Shown piece after piece: positions 27,917 to 37,103 of a stretch of DNA of 64,000 nt (position 1 is its first letter; each line of letters begins with the position of its first letter). The stretch comes from Bog-756 sp963830165 (lineage in GTDB: Bacteria; Actinomycetota; Acidimicrobiia; Acidimicrobiales; RAAP-2). Below the pieces are notes generated by a model. The model was not told the DNA's origin. It saw nothing but the letters and a program-made list of their open reading frames with translations, and made no database searches. Both the position numbers and the translations under genes were made by a program. The stretch is taken from positions 1-64,000 of the forward strand of contig CAWHKZ010000002.1 of the NCBI GenBank assembly GCA_963830165.1. The letters run 5' to 3'.

Positions 27917-29743
27917 ATGGCTGGAACCTCTGCGACGGACCGGGACTTCGATCCCGAGGCCGTCCGTGCCAAGTACCTGGCCGAGCGCGACAAGCGGCTG
28001 GTGCCCCACCGTGCCGACATCCGCGACCTCCGGACCGACGAGTACTTCGCCAGCTACCGCGACGACCCGTTCACACCGTTCCTCGACCGCTCACCCGTCG
28101 CCGACGAGGTGGACGCCGTGATCGTGGGCGGGGGGATCGCCGGCCTCCTCGCCGGGGCCCGCCTCCGCGAGGCCGGCGTCGAGCGGATCCGCATCATCGA
28201 CCAGGCCGGTGGCGTCGGCGGCACCTGGTACTGGAATCGCTATCCGGGCGTGATGTGCGACGTCGAGTCGTACATCTACCTCCCCATGCTCGAGGAGCTC
28301 GGCTACGTCCCCATGCACCGCTACGCGTTCGGCGAGGAGATCCTGCACCACCTCGAGGCGGTCGCCGACAGGTTCGACCTCGAGGACGACGCCCTGTTCC
28401 ACACCGGGGTGGACCGCGCCGAGTGGCAGGAGGACACCAGCCGCTGGCGGGTCCGCACCGACCGGGGCGACGAGGTCACCTGCCGCTGGTACGTCCTGGC
28501 CGTCGGGATCCTCAACCTCATGAAGCTGCCCACCATCGCGGGCATGGAGGACTTCGCCGGGCACTCGTTCCACACGGCCCGGTGGGACTACGCCTACACC
28601 GGCGGTGGCCCGGGCCGGCCCCTGACCGGGCTGGCCGACAAGTCCGTCGCCCTCATCGGCACCGGGGCGAGCGGCATCCAGTGCGTGCCCCCGCTGGCCG
28701 AGGCCGCGGACCGGCTCTACGTGTTCCAGCGCACGCCCTCGGCCATCGGCGAGCGGGGCAACCGGCCCACCGACCCCGACTTCGGCCGCGACCACGGGCC
28801 GGGCTGGCAGCGGGACCGGACGGACAACTTCCAGGGGATCATCATGGGCCGACCGGTCGAGGCCGACCTGGTCGACGACGGCTGGACCCACGACTACGCC
28901 GGCGCCCGCAACGCCCCGCGCCACAAGGGCATGACGACGCAGGAGTACCTGGCGGTCGCCGAGGAGGTCGACTTCCGGATCATGGAGGCGCACCGGCGTC
29001 GGGTCGAGGAGCTGGTGGCCGATCCGGCCACCGCCGAGGTCCTCAAGCCGTACTACCGCTACATGTGCAAGCGCCCCTGCTTCCACGACGAGTACCTGCC
29101 CGCCCTCAACAGACCCAACGTCACGGTCGTGGACTGCCCCGGCGGGATCGAGCGGATCACCGAGCGGGGCCCGGTCGTCGACGGGCACCAGTACGACGTC
29201 GACTGCATCGTCTACGGCACCGGCTTCGAGGCCGAACTCACCCCGATCTTCCGGCGTGTCGGCCACGAGATCGTCGGCCGGGGCGGGGTCACCCTGGCCG
29301 GCAAGTGGGCCGGCGGGGCGGCCAGCCTGTTCGGCATGATGACCCGGGGGTTCCCCAACATGTTCATCATGCCGGCGCCGGGCCAGCAGGCCGTGGTGAC
29401 GGTCAACTACACCCAGCTGGCCGTGCTCGGCGCCGAGTTCCTCGGCGCCACCGTCGGACAGCTCGAGCAGAAGGGCGTCGGGGCGTTCGACGTGAGCGCC
29501 GACGCCGAGGAGGCGTGGACGGAGAAGATCGTCGACTCCTTCATCGACGCCAGCGCCATCATGTCGGCCTGCACGCCGTCGCGCCTCAACAACGAGGGCC
29601 ATCCCGAGGAGATGAATCCCCGCAACGGCAACTACGGGCGGGGACTGGGCGACTGGTTCGCCTACCGCGAGCTGCTCGAGCAGTGGCTCGAGGCCGGCAA
29701 TCTCGAAGGCCTGGAGCTCGACGTCACCTCGGTCGAACCGTGA
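27917..29743 (+). CDS. Baeyer-Villiger-type flavin monooxygenase
   Basis: A 608-aa FAD/NADPH monooxygenase. FAD-binding VIVGGGIAGLLAGARL at ~residues 70-85, GGVGGTWYWNRYPGVMCD (class B signature), the BVMO fingerprint FAGHSFHTARWD, and NADPH Rossmann ALIGTGASGIQ are all present, plus VFQRTPSAIGERGNRP. It likely converts a cyclic or aryl ketone to a lactone or ester. It is the first gene of a tight operon with a double-SDR protein and an amidohydrolase, consistent with ketone oxidation followed by dehydrogenation and hydrolysis; the substrate is unknown. Confidence 0.9.
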   Translation: MAGTSATDRDFDPEAVRAKYLAERDKRLVPHRADIRDLRTDEYFASYRDDPFTPFLDRSPVADEVDAVIVGGGIAGLLAGARLREAGVERIRIIDQAGGVGGTWYWNRYPGVMCDVESYIYLPMLEELGYVPMHRYAFGEEILHHLEAVADRFDLEDDALFHTGVDRAEWQEDTSRWRVRTDRGDEVTCRWYVLAVGILNLMKLPTIAGMEDFAGHSFHTARWDYAYTGGGPGRPLTGLADKSVALIGTGASGIQCVPPLAEAADRLYVFQRTPSAIGERGNRPTDPDFGRDHGPGWQRDRTDNFQGIIMGRPVEADLVDDGWTHDYAGARNAPRHKGMTTQEYLAVAEEVDFRIMEAHRRRVEELVADPATAEVLKPYYRYMCKRPCFHDEYLPALNRPNVTVVDCPGGIERITERGPVVDGHQYDVDCIVYGTGFEAELTPIFRRVGHEIVGRGGVTLAGKWAGGAASLFGMMTRGFPNMFIMPAPGQQAVVTVNYTQLAVLGAEFLGATVGQLEQKGVGAFDVSADAEEAWTEKIVDSFIDASAIMSACTPSRLNNEGHPEEMNPRNGNYGRGLGDWFAYRELLEQWLEAGNLEGLELDVTSVEP

Positions 29744-31410
29744 GCGGGCGACAGCGGGTCGCCGTCGTCACCGGCGGCGGGGGTGGGATCGGGGCGGGCA
29801 TCGCCGAGGAGCTCGGCCGGACCGGTTGGTTCGTCGTGACCCTCGACCCGCTCGTGACCCTCGACGGATCGACCCAGCTACCGGCGCCCGAGGAGACCAC
29901 GGCTGATCGCATCGTGGCCGCCGGCGGCTCGGCCCGGGCCTCGTCGGCCTCGGTCACCGACGCCGCCGCGGTCCGCAGCCTGTTCCAGGGGCTGGTCGAG
30001 GAGCACGGCGGTCTGGATGCCGTGGTCAACGTCGCCGGCATCACCCGCCAGACGTACTTCGGTCGGGGCACCGAGGAGGACTGGCTGGCCGTGCTGGCCG
30101 TGCACCTCTCCGGCTACCTCAACGTGCTGGAGGCCGCCCTGCCGCTCATGGCCGCCGCCGGCTACGGGCGCATCCTCGGCGTCACCTCGGGGTCGGGATG
30201 GCGGGCCGCCGACGCCGGTGCGTACAGCTGCGCCAAGCGGGCCATCGCCGCCCTCACCTGGCAGCTGGGCCGCCAGGCGCCGCCCGGGGTCACTGTCAAC
30301 GCCATGTCGCCCATCGCCGCCACCCGGATGATGGCCTCGGCCCTGGAGCGCGCCCGGAAGGCGGGCCAGTCGGGCGGTGGCGGCATCTCCTTCCTCTCGG
30401 TGTCGCAGCCCGAGGACCTGGGCCCGTTCGGCGCCTACCTCCTCGGCGAGGAGATCGGGTGGTGCTCCGGACAGGTGCTCTTCGCCGGCGGGCCGGAGGT
30501 GGCCGTGGTCGACGAGCCCCGCCTCATCGAGGTGGTGCGCACCGATCCCGTGCGCTCCCTCGACCGGGTGCTCGAAGAGGTCGTGCCGGCCGCCTTCGCC
30601 AAGGCCGAGGCCGACCAGGTGAGTGCCGGTGGCAGCAACCCCCGCTTCGGGCCGATCTTCGACCAGGAGGCTGAGCCCGAATCCGAGCCGGCGACGGCGA
30701 CGGCGCTGTCCCGCTCGTGCCTCGTGGTGTCCGACCGCCCGGGCCTGGCCGCGTCGCTCGTCGCCGCCCTCGAGGTCCGCTCCTTCCGGTGCCGGCAGGT
30801 CGAGCCCGTGCGCGGCTTCGACGCCGCCGCTGTTGCCCTGCGCGACGCGGCAGAGGCGGGCGGGCCGATCGACGCGGTCGTCGTCGCCCCCGCCACCCAC
30901 CGGCCGGCGGCCCCGTCGGCCGGCGGGTGGAGCCAGGTGCTCGCCGACCACCGGGACATCGTCGAGGGCATCCACACCGACGCCGGATGGGCCCGGGCGG
31001 TGGCCGACTACTCAGCGGACACCGCCCGCCCGGTCCGGCTGGTGACCCTGACCGACGCGGTGACCACCGGAGGGCGCAGCCGGGCCCAGGCCGCGGTCCA
31101 GCACGCCCGCGTCGCCGCCGGCGCCACCGACGGCCGGGTCACCGCGTTCGCCGCCGGCCTCGAGGCCCGGGAGGACGCCGCAGGAGGGACGGCGGTCGGG
31201 CTCGTCACCCACCTGCTCGACCATCCCGAGGCGGCGGCGCTGGCCGGTGCCGAGCTGGTGGTGGGCGACGGATGGCTCGGCCTGCGCAGCCACCCCCGCC
31301 CGATCGGCAGCGTGACCTTCGGCGGCCCCGCGCTCCCCGACTGGCTGGACGGGACGCTCCGCGAGATCGTGGGCGCCACCGGACGAGCGCCGGGCACGGT
31401 GGTCGGATGA
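29740..31410 (+). CDS. Tandem SDR-domain fusion protein
   Basis: This 556-aa protein starts at GTG within the monooxygenase stop. Residues ~1-260 are a complete SDR (VVTGGGGGIGAGIAEEL, VVNVAGIT, catalytic S..YSCAK, VNAMSPIA). After an acidic linker (EAEPESEPATATA) the second half (~325-556) repeats a Rossmann-like order (CLVVSDRPGLAASLVAAL, IDAVVVAPATH, VRLVTLTDAV) without a YxxxK, and ends with a degenerate VVGDGW. The second domain is therefore probably structural or regulatory. ATGA overlap with the amidohydrolase shows coupling. Confidence 0.8.
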   Translation: MSGRQRVAVVTGGGGGIGAGIAEELGRTGWFVVTLDPLVTLDGSTQLPAPEETTADRIVAAGGSARASSASVTDAAAVRSLFQGLVEEHGGLDAVVNVAGITRQTYFGRGTEEDWLAVLAVHLSGYLNVLEAALPLMAAAGYGRILGVTSGSGWRAADAGAYSCAKRAIAALTWQLGRQAPPGVTVNAMSPIAATRMMASALERARKAGQSGGGGISFLSVSQPEDLGPFGAYLLGEEIGWCSGQVLFAGGPEVAVVDEPRLIEVVRTDPVRSLDRVLEEVVPAAFAKAEADQVSAGGSNPRFGPIFDQEAEPESEPATATALSRSCLVVSDRPGLAASLVAALEVRSFRCRQVEPVRGFDAAAVALRDAAEAGGPIDAVVVAPATHRPAAPSAGGWSQVLADHRDIVEGIHTDAGWARAVADYSADTARPVRLVTLTDAVTTGGRSRAQAAVQHARVAAGATDGRVTAFAAGLEAREDAAGGTAVGLVTHLLDHPEAAALAGAELVVGDGWLGLRSHPRPIGSVTFGGPALPDWLDGTLREIVGATGRAPGTVVG

Positions 31411-32273
31411 CCGATCGCCCGACCCGCGTCGTCGACGCCCACGTGCACATCTGGGACCCCGCCCGGACCGACTGGTATCCGTACCTGTCCCACCCCCAGG
31501 CACCGGCCTCCGCCGACGCGTCGCGGATGTTCCGCCGCTACGCGGTCGACACCTACCGCACGGAGACGGCCGGGTGGAACGTCGAGAAGTTCGTCAACGT
31601 GGCCGCCGCCACCGGTCCCTCCTCGATCGAGGAGACCATCGAGCTCGACCGCGAGTCGGCGATCAGGGGTGGTCCCGACGCCATCGTCGGCGGCATCCCT
31701 CCGACGGAAACGGTCGCCGAGGCCGTCGGGCTCCTGGACCGCCAGATGGCGGCGCCGCGCTTCCGGGGGGTCCGACCCATGGGCCGGACCGAGGGTCCGC
31801 TGCCCCACATCGGGGTGCTCCGGGCCCTGCAGGAGCGGGAGCTGGTGTTCGACCTCATGGCCCACCCCGACCAGCTCCGCACGGCGGCGGAGGGTCTGGC
31901 GGGCCTCGACGGCCTGACGGTCGTGGTGGAGCACACCGGATGGCCCCGCTCGAGCTCCGACGAGGAACGGGCGCTCTGGCGGGACGGCATCGACGCGCTG
32001 GCCGACCTCGGCGACCGGGTCGTGTGCAAGCTCTCGGGTCTGGCCATGCCGTTGGAGACCATCAGCGTCGACGCGTTCGCCCCCTGGCTCGGGTACGCCA
32101 TCGGGGCGTTCGGCGTCGACCGCTGCATGTTCGCCAGCAACTTCCCGGTGGACTCCATGTACGGCACCTTCGACGATCTCTACACGGTGTTCAGCGAGGT
32201 CACGGCCGGCCTCGACGCCGCATCCCGGGCGAAGCTCTTCGCCGACAACGCCGAGCGCGTCTACAGCTGCTAG
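31407..32273 (+). CDS. Amidohydrolase 2 family metal-dependent hydrolase
   Basis: A 288-aa TIM-barrel hydrolase of the ACMSD/amidohydrolase-2 type: VVDAHVHIWDP (HxH), RGVRPMG, FDLMAHPDQ, VVVEHTGWP, KLSGLAMP, and FASNFPVDSMYG (Asp replaces the common DWP arrangement). It likely opens a lactone or decarboxylates a ring product made by the upstream monooxygenase and SDR. It is the last gene of the operon. Confidence 0.85.
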   Translation: MTDRPTRVVDAHVHIWDPARTDWYPYLSHPQAPASADASRMFRRYAVDTYRTETAGWNVEKFVNVAAATGPSSIEETIELDRESAIRGGPDAIVGGIPPTETVAEAVGLLDRQMAAPRFRGVRPMGRTEGPLPHIGVLRALQERELVFDLMAHPDQLRTAAEGLAGLDGLTVVVEHTGWPRSSSDEERALWRDGIDALADLGDRVVCKLSGLAMPLETISVDAFAPWLGYAIGAFGVDRCMFASNFPVDSMYGTFDDLYTVFSEVTAGLDAASRAKLFADNAERVYSC

Positions 32274-32320
32274 CCGGGTCTCCACCTGGCCGGCGACGGC
32301 CGGCGGCACCACCCGACCGC

Positions 32321-33922
32321 TCAGGCCGGCGTCGACTTCAGCTTCCCGGCGGCCTGCTTCGGCATCTTCTGCTTGGTGGGCACCGGGTAGGCCCCGTCGT
32401 TCGGGTCGAGCTCGATGACCTGGTCGGCGGTGCACTCGTTGCTGATGGGCGGCGCCGACTGGTCGTCGGACACCGCGGCGATCTTCGGCACCTTGTAGTC
32501 CGGCTTGGAGAGCACGGGCAGCGTCGACATGAGGTTGCCGACCGTGGACCTGCGCCACGCCGACACGTTCGGGACGTCGACGTTGAAGAGCGTGCCCAGG
32601 AACTGCAGCTGCGAGGTGTGGTCGAAGATGTCGGAGCACACCCACCCCCCGGCGGAGAAGGGCGAGACCACGAGCATCGGCACGCGTACGCCGAGGCCGA
32701 GGGGGCCGGCGATGCCGCCTGACTGGGACAGCGTCGTCGCCGACTGGTTCTCCAGGTACTCCCCGGCGGTCCCGGCCGGGGCGGTCAGGGGCGGGACGTG
32801 GTCGAAGAACCCGTCGTTCTCGTCGTACATGATGAACAGCACCGTGCTCTCCCACACGTCGGGATTGGACGTGAGGGTGTCGAGGATCTGCTGGGTGTAC
32901 CACTCACCCAGCTGGGCGGGCGCCGGCGGGTGCTCGTCGTAGCTGTCGGGGGAGATGATCCACGACACCTGGGGCAAAGTGCCGTTGGCCACGTCGGCGG
33001 TGAAGTCGTCGATGGCCGGATTGGTCGACGTGAGCCCGCCGACCACGTTGGGCCCGTAGTAGCTGAAGGCGTTCTGGTAGGCCGCCGACGTGGGGTCGGC
33101 GTTGGCGTACTGGTCGAAGTACAGCAGCATGTTCTTGGAGATGAACAGCGACGACCCGGGCTGGTAGAACGAGCCGTACGGGTTGTAGCACTTCCACGAC
33201 ACCCCGGCCTCCGACAGCACGTCGGGCATGGTCTGCCACGTGCACGTCCCCTGGAACGGCGTCTGGGTGTCGTTGGTCACGATGACCGGTCCCCCGGCCA
33301 CGCCGGCCGGGTCGACCGTCCCCGAGATGGCCATCAACCGGTTGGGGTGGGTGGGCCCGAGCACCGAGCAGAAGTAGTTGTCGCAGATGGTGAACTTGTC
33401 GGCGAGCTCGTAGTAGAACGGGATGTCGTCCTTCGTGAAGTAGCCCATGGTGTTGGTGCCGAGGGCCCCCTCGTACTCGCTCGAGGTGTGGGTCGACACG
33501 AAGGCGTCCATGGCGCCGTCGTTCCACGACGCGTGCTCGGCCGGCCACGAGTGCGACAGGTCGTAGGTGCACTCCGCCTGCCCGGTCGAGGTGTCCATGT
33601 GGAACGGGAGGAGCACCCCGGACGGGTTGGTGCCGGACGGGGCCCCGGGCCAGGACTGCCGGAACGCACCCGAGTTGTTCGTGTCAGCGAAGCCGGTGAC
33701 ACCCTTCATGGAGCCGAAGTAGTGGTCGAACGAGCGGTTCTCCTGCATGAGGAACACCACGTGCTTGATCGTCCCCGCGCCCTTCGGCTTCAGGTCCACG
33801 GCTCGCTTCACGGACTCCGCCGCCGAGACCTCGGGCCGCCCGATCGAGGCGAGGCCGAGGGCGGCCGCCCCCGCCACGCCACCGGCCAACACCTGACGTC
33901 GACTGAAGGTCCTTTTTGTCAT
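32321..33922 (-). CDS. Tat-exported phosphoesterase (phospholipase C/acid phosphatase family)
   Basis: A 533-aa phosphoesterase. The N-terminus is a twin-arginine signal (FSRRQVLAGGVAGAAALGLA). The mature domain begins with IKHVVFLMQENRSFDHYFG, the metal-site region of the non-specific phospholipase C family, and contains GPTHPNRLMAISG, WIISPDSYDEHPPAP, and MYDENDGFFDHVPP. It is likely folded in the cytoplasm, exported and active on phospholipids or phosphate esters outside the cell. No neighbour is co-oriented and coupled. Confidence 0.85.
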   Translation of the reverse strand: MTKRTFSRRQVLAGGVAGAAALGLASIGRPEVSAAESVKRAVDLKPKGAGTIKHVVFLMQENRSFDHYFGSMKGVTGFADTNNSGAFRQSWPGAPSGTNPSGVLLPFHMDTSTGQAECTYDLSHSWPAEHASWNDGAMDAFVSTHTSSEYEGALGTNTMGYFTKDDIPFYYELADKFTICDNYFCSVLGPTHPNRLMAISGTVDPAGVAGGPVIVTNDTQTPFQGTCTWQTMPDVLSEAGVSWKCYNPYGSFYQPGSSLFISKNMLLYFDQYANADPTSAAYQNAFSYYGPNVVGGLTSTNPAIDDFTADVANGTLPQVSWIISPDSYDEHPPAPAQLGEWYTQQILDTLTSNPDVWESTVLFIMYDENDGFFDHVPPLTAPAGTAGEYLENQSATTLSQSGGIAGPLGLGVRVPMLVVSPFSAGGWVCSDIFDHTSQLQFLGTLFNVDVPNVSAWRRSTVGNLMSTLPVLSKPDYKVPKIAAVSDDQSAPPISNECTADQVIELDPNDGAYPVPTKQKMPKQAAGKLKSTPA

Positions 33923-34235
33923 GGCGTGGTTCTAACATGGGCGATCTTCTGGTACCAGCACCGAGGGGCGATTCGTCGGAATTTCGGCGGCCCGGTCGGC
34001 CCGGGGCCGCCGGAACCCTGCGATGGGTGCCCGTGCCCTCGCCGGGAGTGGCGGCTCCAGCGTTCCGTCCGCCCGACGCCGCCCCGGCCGGGTCACTGCA
34101 TGTGACACCGTTCATGTGGCGTACATGTTCAATGCCACACTGTGTCATTGAGGTGAATGAATGCACCCCGACGTACCCGAATAGGCGCCTATCGTCGACC
34201 GGACCGGTCGTCCGCGGCCCGGCCGGAGTCGGTCA
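33923..34235. other. Intergenic region between phosphoesterase and MFS genes
   Basis: About 310 bp with no supportable ORF. It holds the promoter region of the phosphoesterase and the 3' end of the MFS transcript. Short AT-richer stretches (34100-34160, with GCCACACTGTGTC) were noticed but gave no clear site. Confidence 0.4.
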
Positions 34236-34264
34236 CACCACCCCCGCCGGCGGCGGGGGTGGTG
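34236..34264 (-). terminator. Strong hairpin after MFS exporter
   Basis: A perfect 13-bp stem (CACCACCCCCGCC with its complement) and a 3-nt loop start one base beyond the MFS stop codon. No U-tract follows, so it may act as a tail-less actinobacterial terminator or an mRNA 3' stabiliser. Confidence 0.6.
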
Positions 34265-34265
34265 C

Positions 34266-35747
34266 TCACATGATCTCGGCGATCATCGTCTCGTTCTCGG
34301 CGTCGAACTCGCCGTCGGTCGCCGGTACCTCGGCGTTGCTCTTGATGATGAAGATGCCGAGCACGATGGCCACCAGGACACTGGCCAGGGCGACGATGAA
34401 GGCCAGGCGGTACCCGCCGTCGAGGGCGTCGAGGGCCGAACTCCCGGAGGCGAGCAACGAGGCCGTGTGACTGGCCGAGATGGTCCCGAGGACGGCCACC
34501 GAGAGCGCGCCCGACACCTGCTGGCTCACGTTGACGATGCCCGAACCGATGCCCGCATCCTTGGCCTCCACCCCGGCCAGGGCGATGGTGAGCAGCGGTG
34601 TGAACGAGGCCGCCGCCCCGAACCCGACCAGCAGGACCGCCGCGAAGATCTGGGGGAAGTAGGCGGTCTGGGTACCGGATCCCACGAACAGGGCGAGCCC
34701 GACCGCCACCACCACCAGGCCCCCGAGGGCGGTCGGCTTGGGCCCCAGCTTGGCCATGATGCGCGCCGTGATCCCGGTGGACATCACCGCCACCATGAGC
34801 GTCTGGGGCAGGAACGCGAGCCCCGTCATGACGGGATCGAAGCCCAGCACGTGCTGGAAGTAGAGCACCCCGATGAAGAACGTGCTGTACATCCCCACGA
34901 CCATCAGGCCCCGCACCAGGCTCGAGGTCAGCAGGCCCGGGGACTTGAGGACCCGCAGCGGCATCATCGGCTGGCGCAGTCGGCTCTCGAGCAGGACGAA
35001 CGCGGCGAGCACCACGACCGCCGCCCCGCCGAAGATCAGGGTGTGGGCCGAGCTCCACCCGTACTGGCTCGAGCTCACGATGGCGTAGACGGCCAGCATC
35101 AGGCCCCCGGTGCTGAGCACGGCGCCGCCGACGTCGAGTCCGGCCCGGACCCCGAGCCCGACGTTCTCGTCGATGAGCACGGCGCCCAGCACGAACGTGG
35201 CGATGCCGATGGGGACGTTGATGAAGAAGATCCAGTGCCAGCTCAGCGCCTGGGTCACGTAGCCCCCGACCAGGAGGCCCAGCGACCCGCCACCCACGGC
35301 CACGATGATGTACGAGCTCATCGCCTTGGCCCGCTCCGCCGGGATGGGGAAGTCGGCGACGATGATCGCCAGGATGACCGAGGACGACAGCGCGGCCCCC
35401 AGGCCCTGGACGAACCTGGCCCCGATGAGGAGGGCCTGGCTGTCGGCCGCGCCACAGGCGGCCGAGGCCAGCGTGAACAGCGCCAGTCCGACCAGGAAGA
35501 CCTTCTTGCGGCCGATGAGGTCGCCGAGTCGACCGGCCAGCAGGAGGGCCCCGGCGAAGGTGATCAGGTAGGCGTCGATCACCCAGGCGAGCGCCGCCTG
35601 GGTGAAGTGGAGATCGCGCTGGATGGTGGGCAGTGCGACGTTGACGATCGTCTGGTCGAGCGTGTTCATCAACATCGCGAAGCAGACGACGATCAGTGCG
35701 ACCCAACGGCGGCGCTCGTGAACGAAGCCGCGGATGGACGACGGCAT
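34266..35747 (-). CDS. DHA2-family MFS drug exporter (EmrB/QacA)
   Basis: A 493-aa proton-driven exporter with about 14 TM segments. Signatures: LDQTIVNVALPTIQRDL (motif D1), GRLGDLIGRKKVFL (motif A), GARFVQGLGAAL (motif B), GLLVGGYVTQALSWHWIFFINVPIG (motif C region). The acidic C-terminal tail is cytoplasmic. It is divergent from a MarR gene, and a good promoter with overlapping dyads lies between them, so export is probably induced when MarR binds the substrate. Confidence 0.9.
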   Translation of the reverse strand: MPSSIRGFVHERRRWVALIVVCFAMLMNTLDQTIVNVALPTIQRDLHFTQAALAWVIDAYLITFAGALLLAGRLGDLIGRKKVFLVGLALFTLASAACGAADSQALLIGARFVQGLGAALSSSVILAIIVADFPIPAERAKAMSSYIIVAVGGGSLGLLVGGYVTQALSWHWIFFINVPIGIATFVLGAVLIDENVGLGVRAGLDVGGAVLSTGGLMLAVYAIVSSSQYGWSSAHTLIFGGAAVVVLAAFVLLESRLRQPMMPLRVLKSPGLLTSSLVRGLMVVGMYSTFFIGVLYFQHVLGFDPVMTGLAFLPQTLMVAVMSTGITARIMAKLGPKPTALGGLVVVAVGLALFVGSGTQTAYFPQIFAAVLLVGFGAAASFTPLLTIALAGVEAKDAGIGSGIVNVSQQVSGALSVAVLGTISASHTASLLASGSSALDALDGGYRLAFIVALASVLVAIVLGIFIIKSNAEVPATDGEFDAENETMIAEIM

Positions 35748-35800
35748 GGAAGCTTCCTCGGTCTCTGGGGGGGTACAGGCTGGGGGATACAGATTCCCTT

Positions 35801-35833
35801 ACTATTGATAGTCACTGATGTAGTGAGTGTCAA
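35801..35833 (-). promoter_or_regulatory. MFS promoter with MarR-type dyads
   Basis: On the minus strand, TTGACA (35828-35833) and TATCAA (35805-35810) are separated by 17 bp. The dyad ACTAT-TG-ATAGT (35801-35812) covers the -10, and TCACT-GATGT-AGTGA (about 35812-35826) fills the spacer. The divergent MarR protein is the obvious candidate binder. Confidence 0.65.
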
Positions 35834-35883
35834 GCTGAGGGGGTAATCGCATGTTCAGGGAGGATTCAGGTATACTGCCGCCG

Positions 35884-36294
35884 ATGTCGAAGAGCACCAC
35901 ACCTGGGGTGACGGTCCTGGTGACACAGCTGTCGAGGCTGATCTACCGGCGCACCTCCGAGGACCTGCTGGGCATGCGCGTGAAGGAGTTCGCCGCCCTG
36001 GCCATGCTGCGCGACCACAGCCCCATCCCCCAGCAGGAGCTGAGCGAGGTGATGTGCATCGATGCCAACAACCTGGTCCTGCTGCTGAACGAGCTGGAGG
36101 CACGAGAGTTCGCGCTCCGCCGCCGTGACCCGACCGACCGCCGCCGGCACCTGGTCGAGATCACCGACGAGGGATTGCGCGCCTTCGACAACGCCGAGAA
36201 GGGGATCGAGAGCGTCGAAGACGAGGTCCTGGCCCGGCTGACCGACCAGGAGCGGTCCCGGCTCCAGGAACTGCTGGCCAAGACGCTCGACTGA
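35884..36294 (+). CDS. MarR-family regulator
   Basis: A 136-aa winged-helix MarR protein: VKEFAALAMLRDH, IPQQELSEVMCIDANNLVLLLNELEAREFA (recognition helix), RRRDPTDRRRHLVEITDEG (wing). The start is ambiguous: 35884 has TATACT ending 7 nt upstream (leaderless-like), while an ATG at 35851 has GAGGGGG 7-8 nt before it. It is divergent from, and probably controls, the MFS exporter. Confidence 0.85.
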   Translation: MSKSTTPGVTVLVTQLSRLIYRRTSEDLLGMRVKEFAALAMLRDHSPIPQQELSEVMCIDANNLVLLLNELEAREFALRRRDPTDRRRHLVEITDEGLRAFDNAEKGIESVEDEVLARLTDQERSRLQELLAKTLD

Positions 36295-36307
36295 CCGGTC
36301 CCGGGGG

Positions 36308-37060
36308 TCAGTCCCCGAGGCCGTGCCGGAGGGCGTCGAACTCCTCACGGAGCACGGACAGGGCCTCGCGCAGGGCCGTCACTTCCCCACGCAGCTCCTC
36401 GAGTTCGTCCCGGGGGGCCGGGGTGGCGCCGCCGGCCGAGCGATCGGGACCGCTCTCGCCATGGCCGCCGTTCGCGGCCTGGCCGTCGGAGGTGGCGTCG
36501 GTCGTCCTGTCGGTCTCGGGAGGACGTGCCACCCCGTCACCTCCGCCCGACCCGGGATCAGGGCTCCACGGTGCCGCGACGATCTGCTGCCAGCGGTCCT
36601 CCTTCTGGCCCGGCCGACGGGGTAGCAGTCGGGCCAGCCCTTCGGGGTGCTCGTCCAGGACCGCCAGCTCGTCCTGGACGGCGGCGACGGAGGGCAGGTC
36701 GACCATCCGCTCGGTGCGCGCCCGCAGCTCGCCGACCGTCTGGGGTCCGCGCAGCAGCAGGGTGGCCAGCAGGCCGGAGCGGGACGCGTCGAGCCCGTAG
36801 ACCTCGTCGAGGACGTGGCGGTACCGGTTGACCGAGCGTCCGTGCGAGGGCAGCACCACCCGCACCAGACGGTGGCCCCGCAGTTCGTCCAGGGCGGCCA
36901 GAACCGCGTCGTCGCCCAGGCTGACCACCGGGTCGCGGTTGGTGGCCTGGTTGGTCGCCGCCACCAGCGCGTTCAGGGTCAGCGGGTACTGCTGGGGCGT
37001 GGTGAGCTGCTTCTCCACCAGGCACCCGAGCACTCGTCCCGCTTCGGGGGAAAGGGGCAC
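36308..37060 (-). CDS. YceH/DUF480 family protein
   Basis: A 250-aa protein. Residues 1-165 match the YceH double winged-helix fold (RVLGCLVEKQLTTPQQYPLTLNALVAATNQ, NRDPV, ELRGHRLVRVVLPSHGRSVNRYRH, LLLRGPQTVGELRARTERM). A Gly/Asp/Pro-rich linker then leads to a C-terminal coiled coil (LEELRGEVTALREALSVL). The molecular role of the family is unknown. Confidence 0.85.
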   Translation of the reverse strand: MPLSPEAGRVLGCLVEKQLTTPQQYPLTLNALVAATNQATNRDPVVSLGDDAVLAALDELRGHRLVRVVLPSHGRSVNRYRHVLDEVYGLDASRSGLLATLLLRGPQTVGELRARTERMVDLPSVAAVQDELAVLDEHPEGLARLLPRRPGQKEDRWQQIVAAPWSPDPGSGGGDGVARPPETDRTTDATSDGQAANGGHGESGPDRSAGGATPAPRDELEELRGEVTALREALSVLREEFDALRHGLGD

Positions 37061-37103
37061 GCCCGGACAGTAGCGCCTGGGACCCGTGCCCCGGTCGGCG
37101 ACG

